64,000 bases of DNA from Actinomucor elegans (Eukaryota; Mucoromycota; Mucoromycetes; Mucorales; Mucoraceae), in the NCBI GenBank assembly GCA_026027325.1, contig JAMSLZ010000019.1, positions 248,001 through 312,000 of the forward strand, given 5' to 3'. The position numbers and the translations under genes are program-made. The notes beneath the pieces are model-generated. The model had not been told where the DNA came from. It saw only the letters and a program-made list of their open reading frames with translations, and made no database searches. Of the stretch, positions 47,870 to 58,193 are shown piece after piece (the first letter of the stretch is position 1; every line of letters starts with the position of its first letter).

Positions 47870-48375
47870 TGTTGTAAAGGTGGTAGATAAAGATTTTGGA
47901 AGATAGAAATACTTTTAAAACTGTGGATAGTTTTTTATTAGAGATCAAGAATTGATTAACTGGTCAAAAGGTGATAAAACGCATCTCTTATATACTTTTT
48001 CTCGGTCGGTACTTGATTCTAAATTCATATTACGATTTGCCAGGAACAAGGTTGGACTGCGTATAAAGAAGACCAGGGATAATAACCAAATGAGCGGACC
48101 AAGATTAGCGGCGAGGAGTGTCGGGATCAATATATCCAAAGGTAATAGTATTGAATGTAATATTTGGTGTGAGAGATAGTATTTATCAATTAGCGTCTAC
48201 TTGCTCAGAGTGATATATAAATAAAGATATTTTAACATAATCAAATACAGTCATTTACATTCTGGTTCTTGGTAATAATGCTTTATACACTTCTGCAGCT
48301 ATATATAAGGATATCTATACGATTTTCTATCTGTACAGTATTCTCTTATTAATATAATTATGAGCGTTTACAACA
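47870..48375 (-). repeat. 3' LTR of element B
   Basis: 506 bp, TGTTGTAA...TTACAACA ends (8-bp near-perfect terminal inverted repeat). Small open frames inside it on both strands are treated as non-coding. Confidence 0.95.
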
Positions 48376-48387
48376 TTATCCTCCACC
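48376..48387 (-). other. Polypurine tract of element B
   Basis: Minus-strand GGTGGAGGATAA directly before the LTR start TGTTGTAAACGC. Confidence 0.65.
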
Positions 48388-48558
48388 AGAATCAAACAAA
48401 CTTGTATTGATTCGGCAAGTGCGTCAGTTCCACCAAATAGTACATTCATGCGGCTGAGTTTTGATTAACACGCTCAGGTATACCTCCTTTTACGCACCAA
48501 TTCAGGGTCTTTTCTTGCATCGTGGCTTTTCTTGGTTCTTGTTTCATAACTTGCCTAC

Positions 48559-51500
48559 TTATTCTATCTTTCTTTTCTTGTTTGAACGTCTATTCAGTAT
48601 TCTCTCTTCTCTACTCGTAGTGGCTGCAATATTTGCTCTTTTGTTTTTCGACATCTCGATCGCTACATTTGACATCTCATTCCCATTGCATTTAGGAATC
48701 TTGGAAGTTCCAACTTTTTTGCGTCTGTTAGGTTCAGAGTTTTGAATTGACTGTTCGACTCTAGTTTGCTCTAAACGTCGTAATTCTCTTTGCTTATTCC
48801 AGTACCGTTGAATGATAGTTGGATCGGTGAAATCACTTGCTTTTTGCCAAGTATTTTCTTTCTCAGAATAACCTTTCCACTTAATCAAGTATTCTCGATG
48901 ACCTTCTTCACCTCGATGATCACGGATACCTTCGACTTCGTAGTATTCTTCTTCGATACTAGACTCATCCAGGGTAACTACTTTCAATTCCGACGGTACA
49001 TAGTTTCGGGATAATAATTCATTCTGTTCATCCTTTAGTTCATACGATCCACCAGTATTTCTTCGAACAACAGTGTAAGGTCCCTCATAAATCGGAGCTA
49101 ACTTACTAGATCGATTCTGTAATCTGATCATGACATGCGTTCCAACTGGAATGTCGACAAGAACACTCTTTTGATTGAACTTTTTGTTATATTCCTCATT
49201 TATCTTCTGAGTTCTTTCGAGGATGGCTGGGAATACGATCTTATCCATGTAATCTACGCGTTCTTCCAACTCTCGCATGGTCATAGACTCAATGGGTAGT
49301 TTGAACTTCTTCTCGTTCCCGTAGTCATCAGGTAAGTTGACTCTACGTGCAAACATCAAGGAGAAGGGAGAACTCATAGTTTTTGCTTTAATGTGTCGGT
49401 TCATGCAGAGCTGTATGATAGGAAGATAATACGCCCAACTATGACTGTCTGACTTCATCATTTTTCTTAACGTGTTAGTTGCGGTACGAACTGCATTTTC
49501 CGCTGCTCCATTTGCTCGAGGATGATATGGCGTAGTGTATCTTCTATCAATTCCTAGGTTCTTCGAAATACTGTTCATCACAGCATTCTTGAACTCTAGA
49601 CCATTATCAGACTGGCAAATACGTGGAACACCAAAATCACCATAGACTTTGACCAACTCTTTTGCAACAGTATCGGATTGTTTGTTCTTCAGAGGTCTGA
49701 GAATAACGAATTTCGAACAAATATCTGTTATAACCAACATGTAAACATATCCTTCTTCAGTTACGTCAAAAGGTCCAGCCAAGTCGATAGCAATATGATC
49801 AAATGGTCGGTTGGCTACAACATTAGATAATGGGTGATAACCTCTCTTACTGATGTTGTGCTTTTGACATTCAACACACGAACTAACAATGTCTTTTGCT
49901 TCTGCGTAGATATTCGCCCAATGGAGACCTTGTGAATGTAAATCTCGCACAATTGCTTGCGATCCAAAGTGTCCAAATGCATGCGCTTCTTTCAACAGAG
50001 CATCTCTCTCTTCTTCAGGAGGAGTCATATAGTCAGTCAGCTCATCTTTTCTTTCAACTAGTTTAGTCGCGAGTACGTTAATCGTTTTATCTCGGCTAAA
50101 TCGCTTTTTTCTAATGATGGCTTTCTTTTTAGGGCTTCGTCTGATGATTTTGCTCGTAACACTATCCTCCACCAGTTTGTTTTCATCTTCTAAAGGTGAA
50201 TACAAACGGCTCAGAATATCAGGCAATTTGTTCAATATACCGGGGATGTGCACTACATCAAAATCAAAATCCAGAAGAGTCTCGATCCATCCAATTAACA
50301 TGGGATTTGCGATCTTTTGCGTATGTAAGTATACTAGTGCCTTGTGATCTGTAAATACAGTGAACTTTTTGCCCCATATATACTTGCGAAACTTCAGTAA
50401 TGCTAACACGACTGCATACAATTCTCTTTTAGTAGTGCTCCAACGGCGTTGTGAAGGTGACAAGGAGCTCGATACAAATCCTATGTAAAGATCTTGGCCG
50501 GCCTCATTCTTTTGAAACAACACTGCCGCGACACCATAAAGTGATGCGTCTGTAGCTACGTAAAACTGTTTTGACAAATCCGGATAATGCAGCATCATCT
50601 TCGACTGCAAAATCTCTTTGATAGTTTCAAAGCTCTTAGTGTGACGATCGGTCCACAGCTCTTCCACATTCTCTGCATTCACTAAACTGGTGAGTGGTTC
50701 TGCTACTCTGGAAATCATCGGAACGAATTCTCTCAGGTAATTGACCAAACCCATAAATTGCTGGATGTGTTTCTTATTTTTATTTGGAAGTGGCCACTTT
50801 GAAACATTGGTAAGTTTTGATTGATCCACACGAACTCCTGAAGCGTCCACTACAAATCCCAACATACGAACTGAATGTTGAAACCATGAACACTTGGATT
50901 CTTTCAGGATTAAATTTGCGGAATTTAATCTGTCAATCACAAACTTTACATCTTTTGCATGCTGTTCGATACTTTCACTGGCAACAATACAGTCATCCAC
51001 GAAGTTCTGAACGCAATCAATACCTTCAAACAAGGTTGCCATGACCTTTTGAAATTGCGAGGTTAGCATTTTCACTCCAAAGCACGCTTTTTGAAAGGAA
51101 AAGCCATTGCCATTATAAGTAAACGATAACTTGTGTACATCCTCGGGTGCCACTTTGAATCGATGATATGCATTCGACAAATCCAAAGTTGTAAACACTT
51201 TTTTACCGGCCAAGTTATCAAAGATATCCTTAACCAAAGGTACGGGAAAATTGAATGTTGGAGGTAGAATTTGATTCAACGATCTCACATCTAAACACGC
51301 TCTATGGCTCACAATCTCACCATCTTTGTTACGTTTAGGAACAAGCAGTAATGGACTGTTGAATGACGTGTTTACTCGGGATCGAATGATTGTACCTGTT
51401 TCCAACCATTCTTTTATTTGCTTATCGAGAACTGGTCTTAATGCATAAGGGATGGGGTATTGACGTCTATACGCCGTTGCACCCTCTTTCGTAGGTAATC

Positions 51501-53484
51501 GAACAATGGATTCAGGCAAAGGACATGAAGATGTTATGGGTATGCTCTGATTAATCTCTAGTGATTCTTTAATTATACTCATGAACTCTGCTCTTTGCTC
51601 AGGCGTACCAGCAGGCGAATTGTCAGGTTCATGTTTTCTTTCACGTTCAATGTTCAAGTTTTCAAAAATAGCTTCATCACTCAAGGCAGCGTCAGAATGT
51701 GCATGATCATCTTTGATGCGAAAAGCCACTCCAGTTAATCCGATATTCATTTTGGGAAGAATATCTGTGCCAAGAAGAATATCAAACTCGAATCCGTCGT
51801 TAAAGTTCATTACTTCAAATGAGTGTTTGAACTTAATGCCATTTGCATACTTTATTTCCAAAGGATCGGTGATACCAATTCTCTTTGCAGTATTTTGATG
51901 AGACAAGAAATTATAAGAACCAGGTAATTTATGTACTTTATTTATATGAAGTTTATTCTTCAAAGAAGACAAACTAACAAAGCTACAACTACTTCCTGTA
52001 TCTACGCGTCCCAGGAGACGTTCAGACTCTACAATCAACGGTGTACATAAATTAAATGCGTCATTAGCCTTTAATTTGTCACTCTTCTTGTTCTCATTCA
52101 GGTACTTACATTGATAGCTCTGATTCTCAATCTCGGAGTCGGCCATCTCCAAGTCCTCTTGAACTTGCTGCTCAATTGACTTCTCACTCGAGGAAGCCGC
52201 AGGCATCACAGCCAAGACAGTACTGCTACTACTGCTTTCAGCAGCACCACAACGATGACCAGGACGCCATGGAGACACACCACAAGTCCAACACTCTTTA
52301 CCCTTCGCCTTCTTCACAGAAGGAGGGCGTTCAGCTCTTCTCTTAGCGAGAAAACAATCCTTGGTGTCATGGGTCGCATTGTTACCATGATGGATGCACG
52401 AAAAGGGTTTCGCCACCTTACTCGCCTTTTGCACCCGACGAGCTGCATTCTTGTGATGATGGTGATAGGGGGCCTTTTCTTTGCGTCGCTCAACAACAGG
52501 CGCACCAGGAAGAAGAGAAACAGCCTCATTATACGACGTATGGTCGTCACCAAGAATATCACGACCAATCTGTGCGATTTGATCGACAGTGTATTCAGCA
52601 TTCTCACCAGAAGATCCAGCCTTCACTGAATTCATTGCAACTCTGATCAGCGTCTGAACAGGTTTAGTCAGCGAGGCCAAAAAACGATCAGCTACTCTAG
52701 GACACTCTCTAGGTAGGCCTGCATCAAACATTGCTGTTTGAAAACGCTTAGCATAGTCGCCCACCGACTCATTGTTTTCCATTACCATGGTAAACACAAG
52801 GTCAGTATATCTTCTCAACACAAGGGAAGAACCGTGCTGCTTCTTAAACTCTCTACGAGCATCTGCCCATAGGGTACAACCTCTACTCAGCTCATCTTTC
52901 ACCCATGCTTTATCGCCATGGGGAAGGCAAAGGGGTAAGAAGTTCTTCCACACCTCATCAATGGACATGGAAGAAGACTCAACTACATCCTCAAATTCTC
53001 TCAAAAAATGCTCAACAGACTCGAAGGCTTCGTAACCTGGAAAAGGTTTGACAGCCGAGGTCAAGAGTTGGAACTTGGGCAAGTCGCGACGATTCAATGT
53101 CAAACCAGTAGGTGGCTTAACACGATCAACCTCACCGATCAATGAACTGCACTCTTGGATCTCACGGAGCATCCTCTTGGAGCGTTCAAGGGCCAACAAG
53201 GCTTCATCAGCCGCTACGTCATCTCTGACTACACGAGCACGACTAAACGCTTGAAGGTATCGGGTAATATCTGCACGGAGCCCGGCGATATTTGTGTCAA
53301 TCAGTTGTGGGTCAGTCATGTCAGCAACAGCATGCTCAGCCGACTCAGACAACAAAGAACTAGCACCAGGAGACTTGATAAACTCATCAAGGTTGCTTGA
53401 CAAGGTCGATTCATCAAACATGGGGGTGTCAGGGTTAACACCACAGTTGGCAGAAGAAGAACCAGAAACGTTGTTGGAAGCCAT
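48559..53484 (-). CDS. Gag-Pol polyprotein of element B with C-terminal chromodomain
   Basis: A single 1641-codon frame with no stop or intron. Gag spans ~1-390; an atypical zinc finger CWTCGVSPWRPGHRC lies at ~398-412; protease DTGSS at ~495; reverse transcriptase ~660-900 with FTTLDLSNAYHRFKV and the catalytic NFVDDCIV (FVDD, a variant of YxDD); RNase H with YVATDASLYGVAAVLF and FTDHKALVYL; integrase with HAFGHFG ... CVECQ, then DLAGPF, CQSDNGLEF and GAAENAV as the DDE triad; chromodomain EYLIKWKGYSEKENTW near ~1545; basic tail. Chromodomains steer integration towards histone-marked chromatin. Gag and Pol are fused without a frameshift, so their ratio must be controlled after translation. 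Confidence 0.96.
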   Translation of the reverse strand: MASNNVSGSSSANCGVNPDTPMFDESTLSSNLDEFIKSPGASSLLSESAEHAVADMTDPQLIDTNIAGLRADITRYLQAFSRARVVRDDVAADEALLALERSKRMLREIQECSSLIGEVDRVKPPTGLTLNRRDLPKFQLLTSAVKPFPGYEAFESVEHFLREFEDVVESSSMSIDEVWKNFLPLCLPHGDKAWVKDELSRGCTLWADARREFKKQHGSSLVLRRYTDLVFTMVMENNESVGDYAKRFQTAMFDAGLPRECPRVADRFLASLTKPVQTLIRVAMNSVKAGSSGENAEYTVDQIAQIGRDILGDDHTSYNEAVSLLPGAPVVERRKEKAPYHHHHKNAARRVQKASKVAKPFSCIHHGNNATHDTKDCFLAKRRAERPPSVKKAKGKECWTCGVSPWRPGHRCGAAESSSSSTVLAVMPAASSSEKSIEQQVQEDLEMADSEIENQSYQCKYLNENKKSDKLKANDAFNLCTPLIVESERLLGRVDTGSSCSFVSLSSLKNKLHINKVHKLPGSYNFLSHQNTAKRIGITDPLEIKYANGIKFKHSFEVMNFNDGFEFDILLGTDILPKMNIGLTGVAFRIKDDHAHSDAALSDEAIFENLNIERERKHEPDNSPAGTPEQRAEFMSIIKESLEINQSIPITSSCPLPESIVRLPTKEGATAYRRQYPIPYALRPVLDKQIKEWLETGTIIRSRVNTSFNSPLLLVPKRNKDGEIVSHRACLDVRSLNQILPPTFNFPVPLVKDIFDNLAGKKVFTTLDLSNAYHRFKVAPEDVHKLSFTYNGNGFSFQKACFGVKMLTSQFQKVMATLFEGIDCVQNFVDDCIVASESIEQHAKDVKFVIDRLNSANLILKESKCSWFQHSVRMLGFVVDASGVRVDQSKLTNVSKWPLPNKNKKHIQQFMGLVNYLREFVPMISRVAEPLTSLVNAENVEELWTDRHTKSFETIKEILQSKMMLHYPDLSKQFYVATDASLYGVAAVLFQKNEAGQDLYIGFVSSSLSPSQRRWSTTKRELYAVVLALLKFRKYIWGKKFTVFTDHKALVYLHTQKIANPMLIGWIETLLDFDFDVVHIPGILNKLPDILSRLYSPLEDENKLVEDSVTSKIIRRSPKKKAIIRKKRFSRDKTINVLATKLVERKDELTDYMTPPEEERDALLKEAHAFGHFGSQAIVRDLHSQGLHWANIYAEAKDIVSSCVECQKHNISKRGYHPLSNVVANRPFDHIAIDLAGPFDVTEEGYVYMLVITDICSKFVILRPLKNKQSDTVAKELVKVYGDFGVPRICQSDNGLEFKNAVMNSISKNLGIDRRYTTPYHPRANGAAENAVRTATNTLRKMMKSDSHSWAYYLPIIQLCMNRHIKAKTMSSPFSLMFARRVNLPDDYGNEKKFKLPIESMTMRELEERVDYMDKIVFPAILERTQKINEEYNKKFNQKSVLVDIPVGTHVMIRLQNRSSKLAPIYEGPYTVVRRNTGGSYELKDEQNELLSRNYVPSELKVVTLDESSIEEEYYEVEGIRDHRGEEGHREYLIKWKGYSEKENTWQKASDFTDPTIIQRYWNKQRELRRLEQTRVEQSIQNSEPNRRKKVGTSKIPKCNGNEMSNVAIEMSKNKRANIAATTSREERILNRRSNKKRKIE

Positions 53485-53529
53485 ATCGATAAAAGTAAGG
53501 AAAATAGGACAGTAATTAAAAGTAAAAAA
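53485..53529 (-). other. Leader of element B between 5' LTR and gag; no tRNA-type primer site
   Basis: Only 45 nt. On the minus strand the LTR end ACA is followed by TTTTTTACTTTTAATTACTG rather than the TGG expected of a tRNA primer-binding site. Confidence 0.7.
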
Positions 53530-54035
53530 TGTTGTAAAGGTGGTAGATAAAGATTTTGGAAGATAGAAATACTTTTAAAACTGTGGATAGTTTTTTATTA
53601 GAGATCAAGAATTGATTAACTGGTCAAAAGGTGATAAAACGCATCTCTTATATACTTTTTCTCGGTCGGTACTTGATTCTAAATTCATATTACGATTTGC
53701 CAGGAACAAGGTTGGACTGCGTATAAAGAAGACCAGGGATAATAACCAAATGAGCGGACCAAGATTAGCGGCGAGGAGTGTCGGGATCAATATATCCAAA
53801 GGTAATAGTATTGAATGTAATATTTGGTGTGAGAGATAGTATTTATCAATTAGCGTCTACTTGCTCAGAGTGATATATAAATAAAGATATTTTAACATAA
53901 TCAAATACAGTCATTTACATTCTGGTTCTTGGTAATAATGCTTTATACACTTCTGCAGCTATATATAAGGATATCTATACGATTTTCTATCTGTACAGTA
54001 TTCTCTTATTAATATAATTATGAGCGTTTACAACA
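53530..54035 (-). repeat. 5' LTR of element B
   Basis: 506 bp, no difference seen from 47870-48375. Confidence 0.95.
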
Positions 54036-54266
54036 CCATTCATAGAAATCGCCATAGCGTTCTATCGATCGGATCCACCCGTCGATCAATAGTGCATCTC
54101 GGATACCAGTATATGTATCAGGTTCCTTTATCCGAGCCATTTGTTTGTTACCATGTTCATTCAGAGCAGCCGTAAAAGTTTTGATGAAAGCATTCATTCC
54201 AGAGTCACTTATATTATCTTTCGACGCAAATTTCGACGAAGATGTATTTCCTGAAGGTTCAGCCAT
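54036..54266 (-). pseudogene. Element A gag, N-terminal segment (cut by element B)
   Basis: 77 codons from ATG at 54266: MAEPSGNTSS, then FIKTFTAALNEHGNKQ and EPDTYTGIRDALLIDGWIRS, ending GDFYEW at the CCATT duplication. The frame resumes at 47864 with DDKKKC, giving a normal Gag matrix/capsid-like start. Confidence 0.88.
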
Positions 54267-54289
54267 AACAGTAGTCTTGATTCGTTAGA

Positions 54290-54302
54290 CCTGGTGCTAC
54301 CA
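54290..54302 (-). other. Primer-binding site of element A
   Basis: Minus-strand TGGTAGCACCAGG starts one base after the 5' LTR. It begins with TGG, complementary to a CCA tRNA end; TGGTAGC resembles initiator-methionine primer sites of yeast Ty elements. Confidence 0.7.
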
Positions 54303-54303
54303 A

Positions 54304-54782
54304 TGTAATTTGTATATTTAGTCAACTCTCAGTGGTTACTAAACAATTTCCAAATATAGAATTATAACCCTTTTTAGTATACGGAGTTATAATCAAGCCA
54401 ATTAAAATAAAATAAGAAATGAAAATGTAGAAAAGTGAATAATGAATAATCTTTATTAATTCATGTCTTTCTGGATATTTATATGTTTTAGAAAAGTGCT
54501 GAGTAATTATATAGAATAACATATGCTTATAATATAGTGAAATATACTGATAATAATAATTAAGACATAGTGGGGTGATTTGCTGATGTTTGATTGCGTC
54601 TTTAAAGAAACTTCTTTCGTTTTGTATTTTGTCTGATGACCGACATGTTCGGCGTAAACCGCCTTTTCTTTGCTTGTTTCTTGCGCAGTTGTATTTCCAG
54701 TTCAATAGGCACGTCTTGCATTAATTCATCCATAGTAGTGGATTCTTGAACTTGATTGACTGACGGCCCTTGAAGTCTGACA
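54304..54782 (-). repeat. 5' LTR of element A
   Basis: 479 bp; one substitution relative to 35298-35776 (at 54758, changing an Ala codon to Val in the LTR-encoded Pol tail). Confidence 0.93.
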
Positions 54783-54786
54783 ATTG
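54783..54786. repeat. Target-site duplication of element A, right copy (ATTG)
   Basis: Matches 35294-35297 and is followed at once by the TG start of the A' LTR. Confidence 0.7.
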
Positions 54787-55197
54787 TGTAAAAGCCAATA
54801 TTAGTCAACTCTCAGTGGTTACTAATATATTTTTTCCAAATATAGACAATTATAACCAAAAGTAGAAACTGAGTTATAATTGATCCAATCAAAATAAGTA
54901 TGAGTTTTAAGTGAAGAATTAATGATGTTTATTCAATGATGCTTTTGGGTATTTATATTCTTTTTCTATTGTATATACAAAGACATATGATCCAGTTAAA
55001 TGGGTAATAATAATATATCATGACAATTATATACAAAGTGAGGTGACTTGCTTATGTGATTATATCTGCTTCTTTCTTTTGATATTTCGTCTGGTGATTG
55101 AAGTATTCGGCGTAAATCGCCTCTTCTTGGATTGTTTCTTACGTAACTGTATTTCAAGCTCGACCGGAACATCTTTCATTAGTTCATCCATTGAAGA
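54787..55197 (-). repeat. Truncated LTR of a second A-family element (A')
   Basis: Starts TGTAAAAGCC and is clearly homologous to the LTR of A along its length (TAGTCAACTCTCAGTGGTTAC, then the region coding for the Pol tail, with the CGGCGTAAA and TTCATCCAT blocks), but diverged by many substitutions and small indels. Similarity stops near 55197, about 55 bp short of the expected LTR end, where sequence of element D begins. Confidence 0.8.
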
Positions 55198-57329
55198 GGT
55201 AATACCAGAAACAGTGGTTTAAGTTTAGATTGCATCAATTGGCGTTCATCAGCAGTACCAAAAGGACTATTATTAGGTTTGATATCTTCAGGATCGATTG
55301 GTGATGGCAATGCAGGACCAGTATGATCATCCCAAGTTGATACCAACCCAGTGATAGCGATGTTAAGAAGAGGCATAATGTCAAGACCAAATAAAATAGG
55401 CGCACTATCGTCCTCTGTATAGAAATCAAACAATTCAAATTTATGCTTCAATTGTATTTTATTGTACAAAATGTTCAAAGAAGTATAACCAATCCTAGGT
55501 TGTTGCGTGTTAACATGACCAAGCTGAACCGTACCAGATGAAGGCGTAAAGCCAACACCAAGAGAACGAAAGAAGCGAGGAGAACATATGCTGAACGTAC
55601 AGCCTGTATCCAAGTATGCGTAGACGCGAATGTTCTGCACAACAATAGGTAAAAGAATCGCATTAGATCTTTGTTTGGGTAAATTTGAAAATATGTTTGA
55701 CTTACAAAGTTGTGCCTGGACGGCTGCGTGTTCATCGATATTCATGTGTTCCTGAACAGGAACAGCAGAAGATGAAGAGCTAACTTCGGAATTGAAAGGA
55801 GTTGCTGCGGGAGCAACTGTTGATAAGTTCGAGGCCGGAGCCAACGAAGCAGAAGATGATGCAATAGCACCAGAAGAACCAAAGGCACGAGAAGCAGCAC
55901 CTGCAATACTCATCATCCCAAAACGATGAGTTGGTCCTTGATTGGGATCGTTACGCACAGCAGTATTGCAACGATGCTGGCGTGTCCAACCAGGAGCTCC
56001 ACACGAATGACAAGTACGATTGTTAATGGGAACTTGACTTGAAGAAGGCAAAGAACCGGAAGCAGCAGCAAGAGGTTGCTGGTTAGCAATAACAGATGAC
56101 GCACGAGAGATAGCCTTACAATTGGCAGTATCATGGGTATTGACTTTGTGAAAAGAACAATATTTCCCAGTGGAAGCAGTAGAGGAAGAACGTTTGGCAA
56201 CCTTACCAATAGACATGGCAGAAGAGGCAACACCAAGAGAAGAAGGAACAGCGTGACGAGACTTGTCACTTTCACGGTGCACATAGTTGGCAGCAGAAGG
56301 TATGTTTGACACACGCGAAGAAGAACCAGAAGCAGAAGAAACAGAAGCAGAGACACCAGGAAGACCTTTCTCTTTGTACAAGTCATTGTACAGTTCACGA
56401 GCAAGACGCATCACTACATCCACATTCGACTTTTGATCCTTTGGTAAGGAAAGACGCGAAGTAATGACCTTGTCAGCAAATTCAGTGGGCAAAGCGTGTA
56501 AAAACTTATCCACAAGAATGGAGGCAGGTAAGCACTGGTCAACAGCACGACGACGGAGATCATTGAAGCGATCAATGAAAGCAAAAAGAGATTCACCTTT
56601 GGCTAACTTGATGTCAACAAGAGAGCGAGCACAGGCAGCACGATCTTCATCAACGGTTGTACCAAACCGAGAGAGGAACTCATTCTTGAACATGAGCCAC
56701 GTAGGAGAAGCAATACCAGCGGCACGAGCGTTCTGATGGAACTCAACTTCATACCAGGTAAGTTGAGCTTGCGACATTTGAGACAACACTAATCGTTCAT
56801 AGTTGGTGTCGAAGTCCAAACGATGAGCATACATTACGTTTTGAAAACGTGTCAAACAAGCAGCAGCATCGATAAAAATATGAGCACTAGGCTCATGAAC
56901 TTCACCAACCCATTGAAGATAAGGCATGTTGTTGGGACACACACTAGAAACCTTGATGGGTGCCTTGGGATCAACAACAGCGCGAGCATATTTGACAGAG
57001 TCAGCATTGGATTTCTCAATGAGGGCTTTGGTAGCAATGACAGCCTTGAGAACACTATCCTTTTGTAAGTATTCAGCCTGGAAATCATCGAGATTATCAC
57101 CAGACAAAGGAGACGAGAGACGAGCAGCAAGAATGGTTAACTCAATAGTGAGTTGATTGATAGTATCTTGCATACTACGGAGAGATTCTTCAGCTTGTAC
57201 TTGTCGATCAACAAAAGAAGCAGCAGAACCAGAAGATTCTTCCATGGATGTATCAAGACTAGGTAAGTTGGCTTGAGCAACAGAAACAGTAGGTTCACCA
57301 GAGTGAATGGAGGCAGCAGGAGAAGACAT
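55179..57329 (-). pseudogene. Truncated gag-protease of chromovirus-like element D
   Basis: 716 codons from ATG at 57329. The Gag part is Ser/Ala-rich with a capsid-like region (LTWYEVEFHQNARAAGIASP, LVDIKLAKGESLFAFIDRFN), an atypical zinc finger CHSCGAPGWTRQHRC of the same type as element B, and a protease with YLDTGCTFSICS and ILFGLDIMPLLNIAITG. Homology to B continues to DIKPNNSPFGTADERQ and is lost near 55197 before the reverse transcriptase. The final ~9 codons come from the joined A' LTR. The rest of pol and the 3' LTR of D are missing, so this is a dead fragment although its frame is open. Confidence 0.88.
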
Positions 57330-57864
57330 TGGTAATAAGATTGTAATTGTTGGAAAAAGCTTGATTCAAAAAAATGTTATATCCGGTGCTAAAGACGAAG
57401 GATATAATTTAAAATACAATAATAAAAGAATAGACAGTAAATGGAATCAGCTATCCTGATAGTAAAAGTTATTCTCATCTTTATTCACAATTCAAAATCA
57501 AGTCTTCTTTATATACATTTCATCAGAGCTTAATAGTGTAGCATTCAATATCTATCAGCACGCATGGCCGTACAACGGAGTCCAATCCCAGCAGCCACTA
57601 ATAAGCCTTTCAACCACGCATTGTTGTAATTGTATAACCCACGCGTTATTCGATATTCAGGTCTTATCTTGAGATACACTCGATACTACTCGATAGTATG
57701 ATGCCGCGTGTTTCTTGTAAGGATTATTGGCTAATAGTTCTAAGGATGACACATCGCTTGTATTTATGCAGGCCTCGTTAATCTGATTGGGTTATCAGAT
57801 AGAGTCCGTGTATGACATAAATGAACAGTTGATTCCTTACTATTATGTCGATGCAAAATAGTAG
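57330..57864. other. Leader and probable 5' LTR of element D
   Basis: The LTR probably begins at 57375 (TGTTATATCC on the plus strand, i.e. minus-strand end GGATATAACA), because the same ending occurs in the LTR of F. On the minus strand it is followed by TTTTTTTGAATC, again a T-run instead of a TGG primer site. The outer end of the LTR cannot be placed; no second copy is in the window. Confidence 0.5.
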
Positions 57865-58173
57865 GTGGAATACAACAGATCAACTATTGCTAAAAAGTTG
57901 TTTCCCAAAAACAAGTTCAATGTGGACCAAATTTATAACTGGCCACCGCAAAGCCCGGATTTGAACCCAATTGAACATATGTGGCACCAATTGAAAAACC
58001 GTTTGGGACAGTACCCAACTAAACCTCATACTGTAGAAGAACTAGAAAAGAGGATCAATATAGAGTGGTATAAATTTACTAAGGAGGACTGCCTGAAATA
58101 GATTGATAGCATGCCTGGTAGAATTGAAACTGTTATAAAAAGTAAAGGTCAACAAACAAAGGGTCATTATGCA
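57865..58173 (+). pseudogene. Tc1/mariner transposase C-terminal fragment
   Basis: The frame has the DDE_3-type Tc1 signature NWPPQSPDLNPIEHMWHQLK followed by NRLGQYPTKPHTVEELEKRI. An in-frame TAG at 58099-58101 interrupts, after which the family tail continues (IDSMPGRIETVIKSKGQQTK). The catalytic Asp-rich N-terminal two thirds are absent. A dead remnant of the last ~100 residues of a transposase. Confidence 0.85.
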
Positions 58174-58193
58174 TCTAACTCTCATATAATTTT

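Larger units (their letters stand above)
47870..54035 (-). mobile_element. Complete chromodomain Ty3 (chromovirus) retrotransposon B
   Basis: A 6166-bp element inserted in gag of A. Both 506-bp LTRs (47870-48375 and 53530-54035) appear identical by eye, and CCATT is duplicated at 47865-47869 and 54036-54040. One long uninterrupted gag-pol frame lies between them. A purine-rich tract precedes the 3' LTR. Identical LTRs and an intact frame mean recent insertion and possible activity. Confidence 0.95.
35298..54782 (-). mobile_element. Ty3-like LTR retrotransposon A, split by two nested insertions
   Basis: The element is bounded by two 479-bp LTRs (TG...CA) that differ at one base by eye, flanked by ATTG. 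Minus-strand order: 5' LTR 54304-54782, primer site 54290-54302, gag start 54266, [element B], gag-protease-RT-RNase H to 44859, [CACTA element], integrase to 35596, polypurine tract at 35777, 3' LTR 35298-35776. Without the inserts the element is about 5.9 kb. It lacks a chromodomain after the integrase. Removing each insert with one duplication copy leaves a single 5118-nt frame, so A was probably intact when hit. Confidence 0.93.

Noticed and set aside
47945..48139. 64-aa and 75-aa open frames on opposite strands of the B LTR, repeated at 53605 and 60789
   Set aside because: They recur because the LTR is repeated. Differences in the B' copy are mostly non-synonymous and there is no start context or domain, so coding is unlikely.
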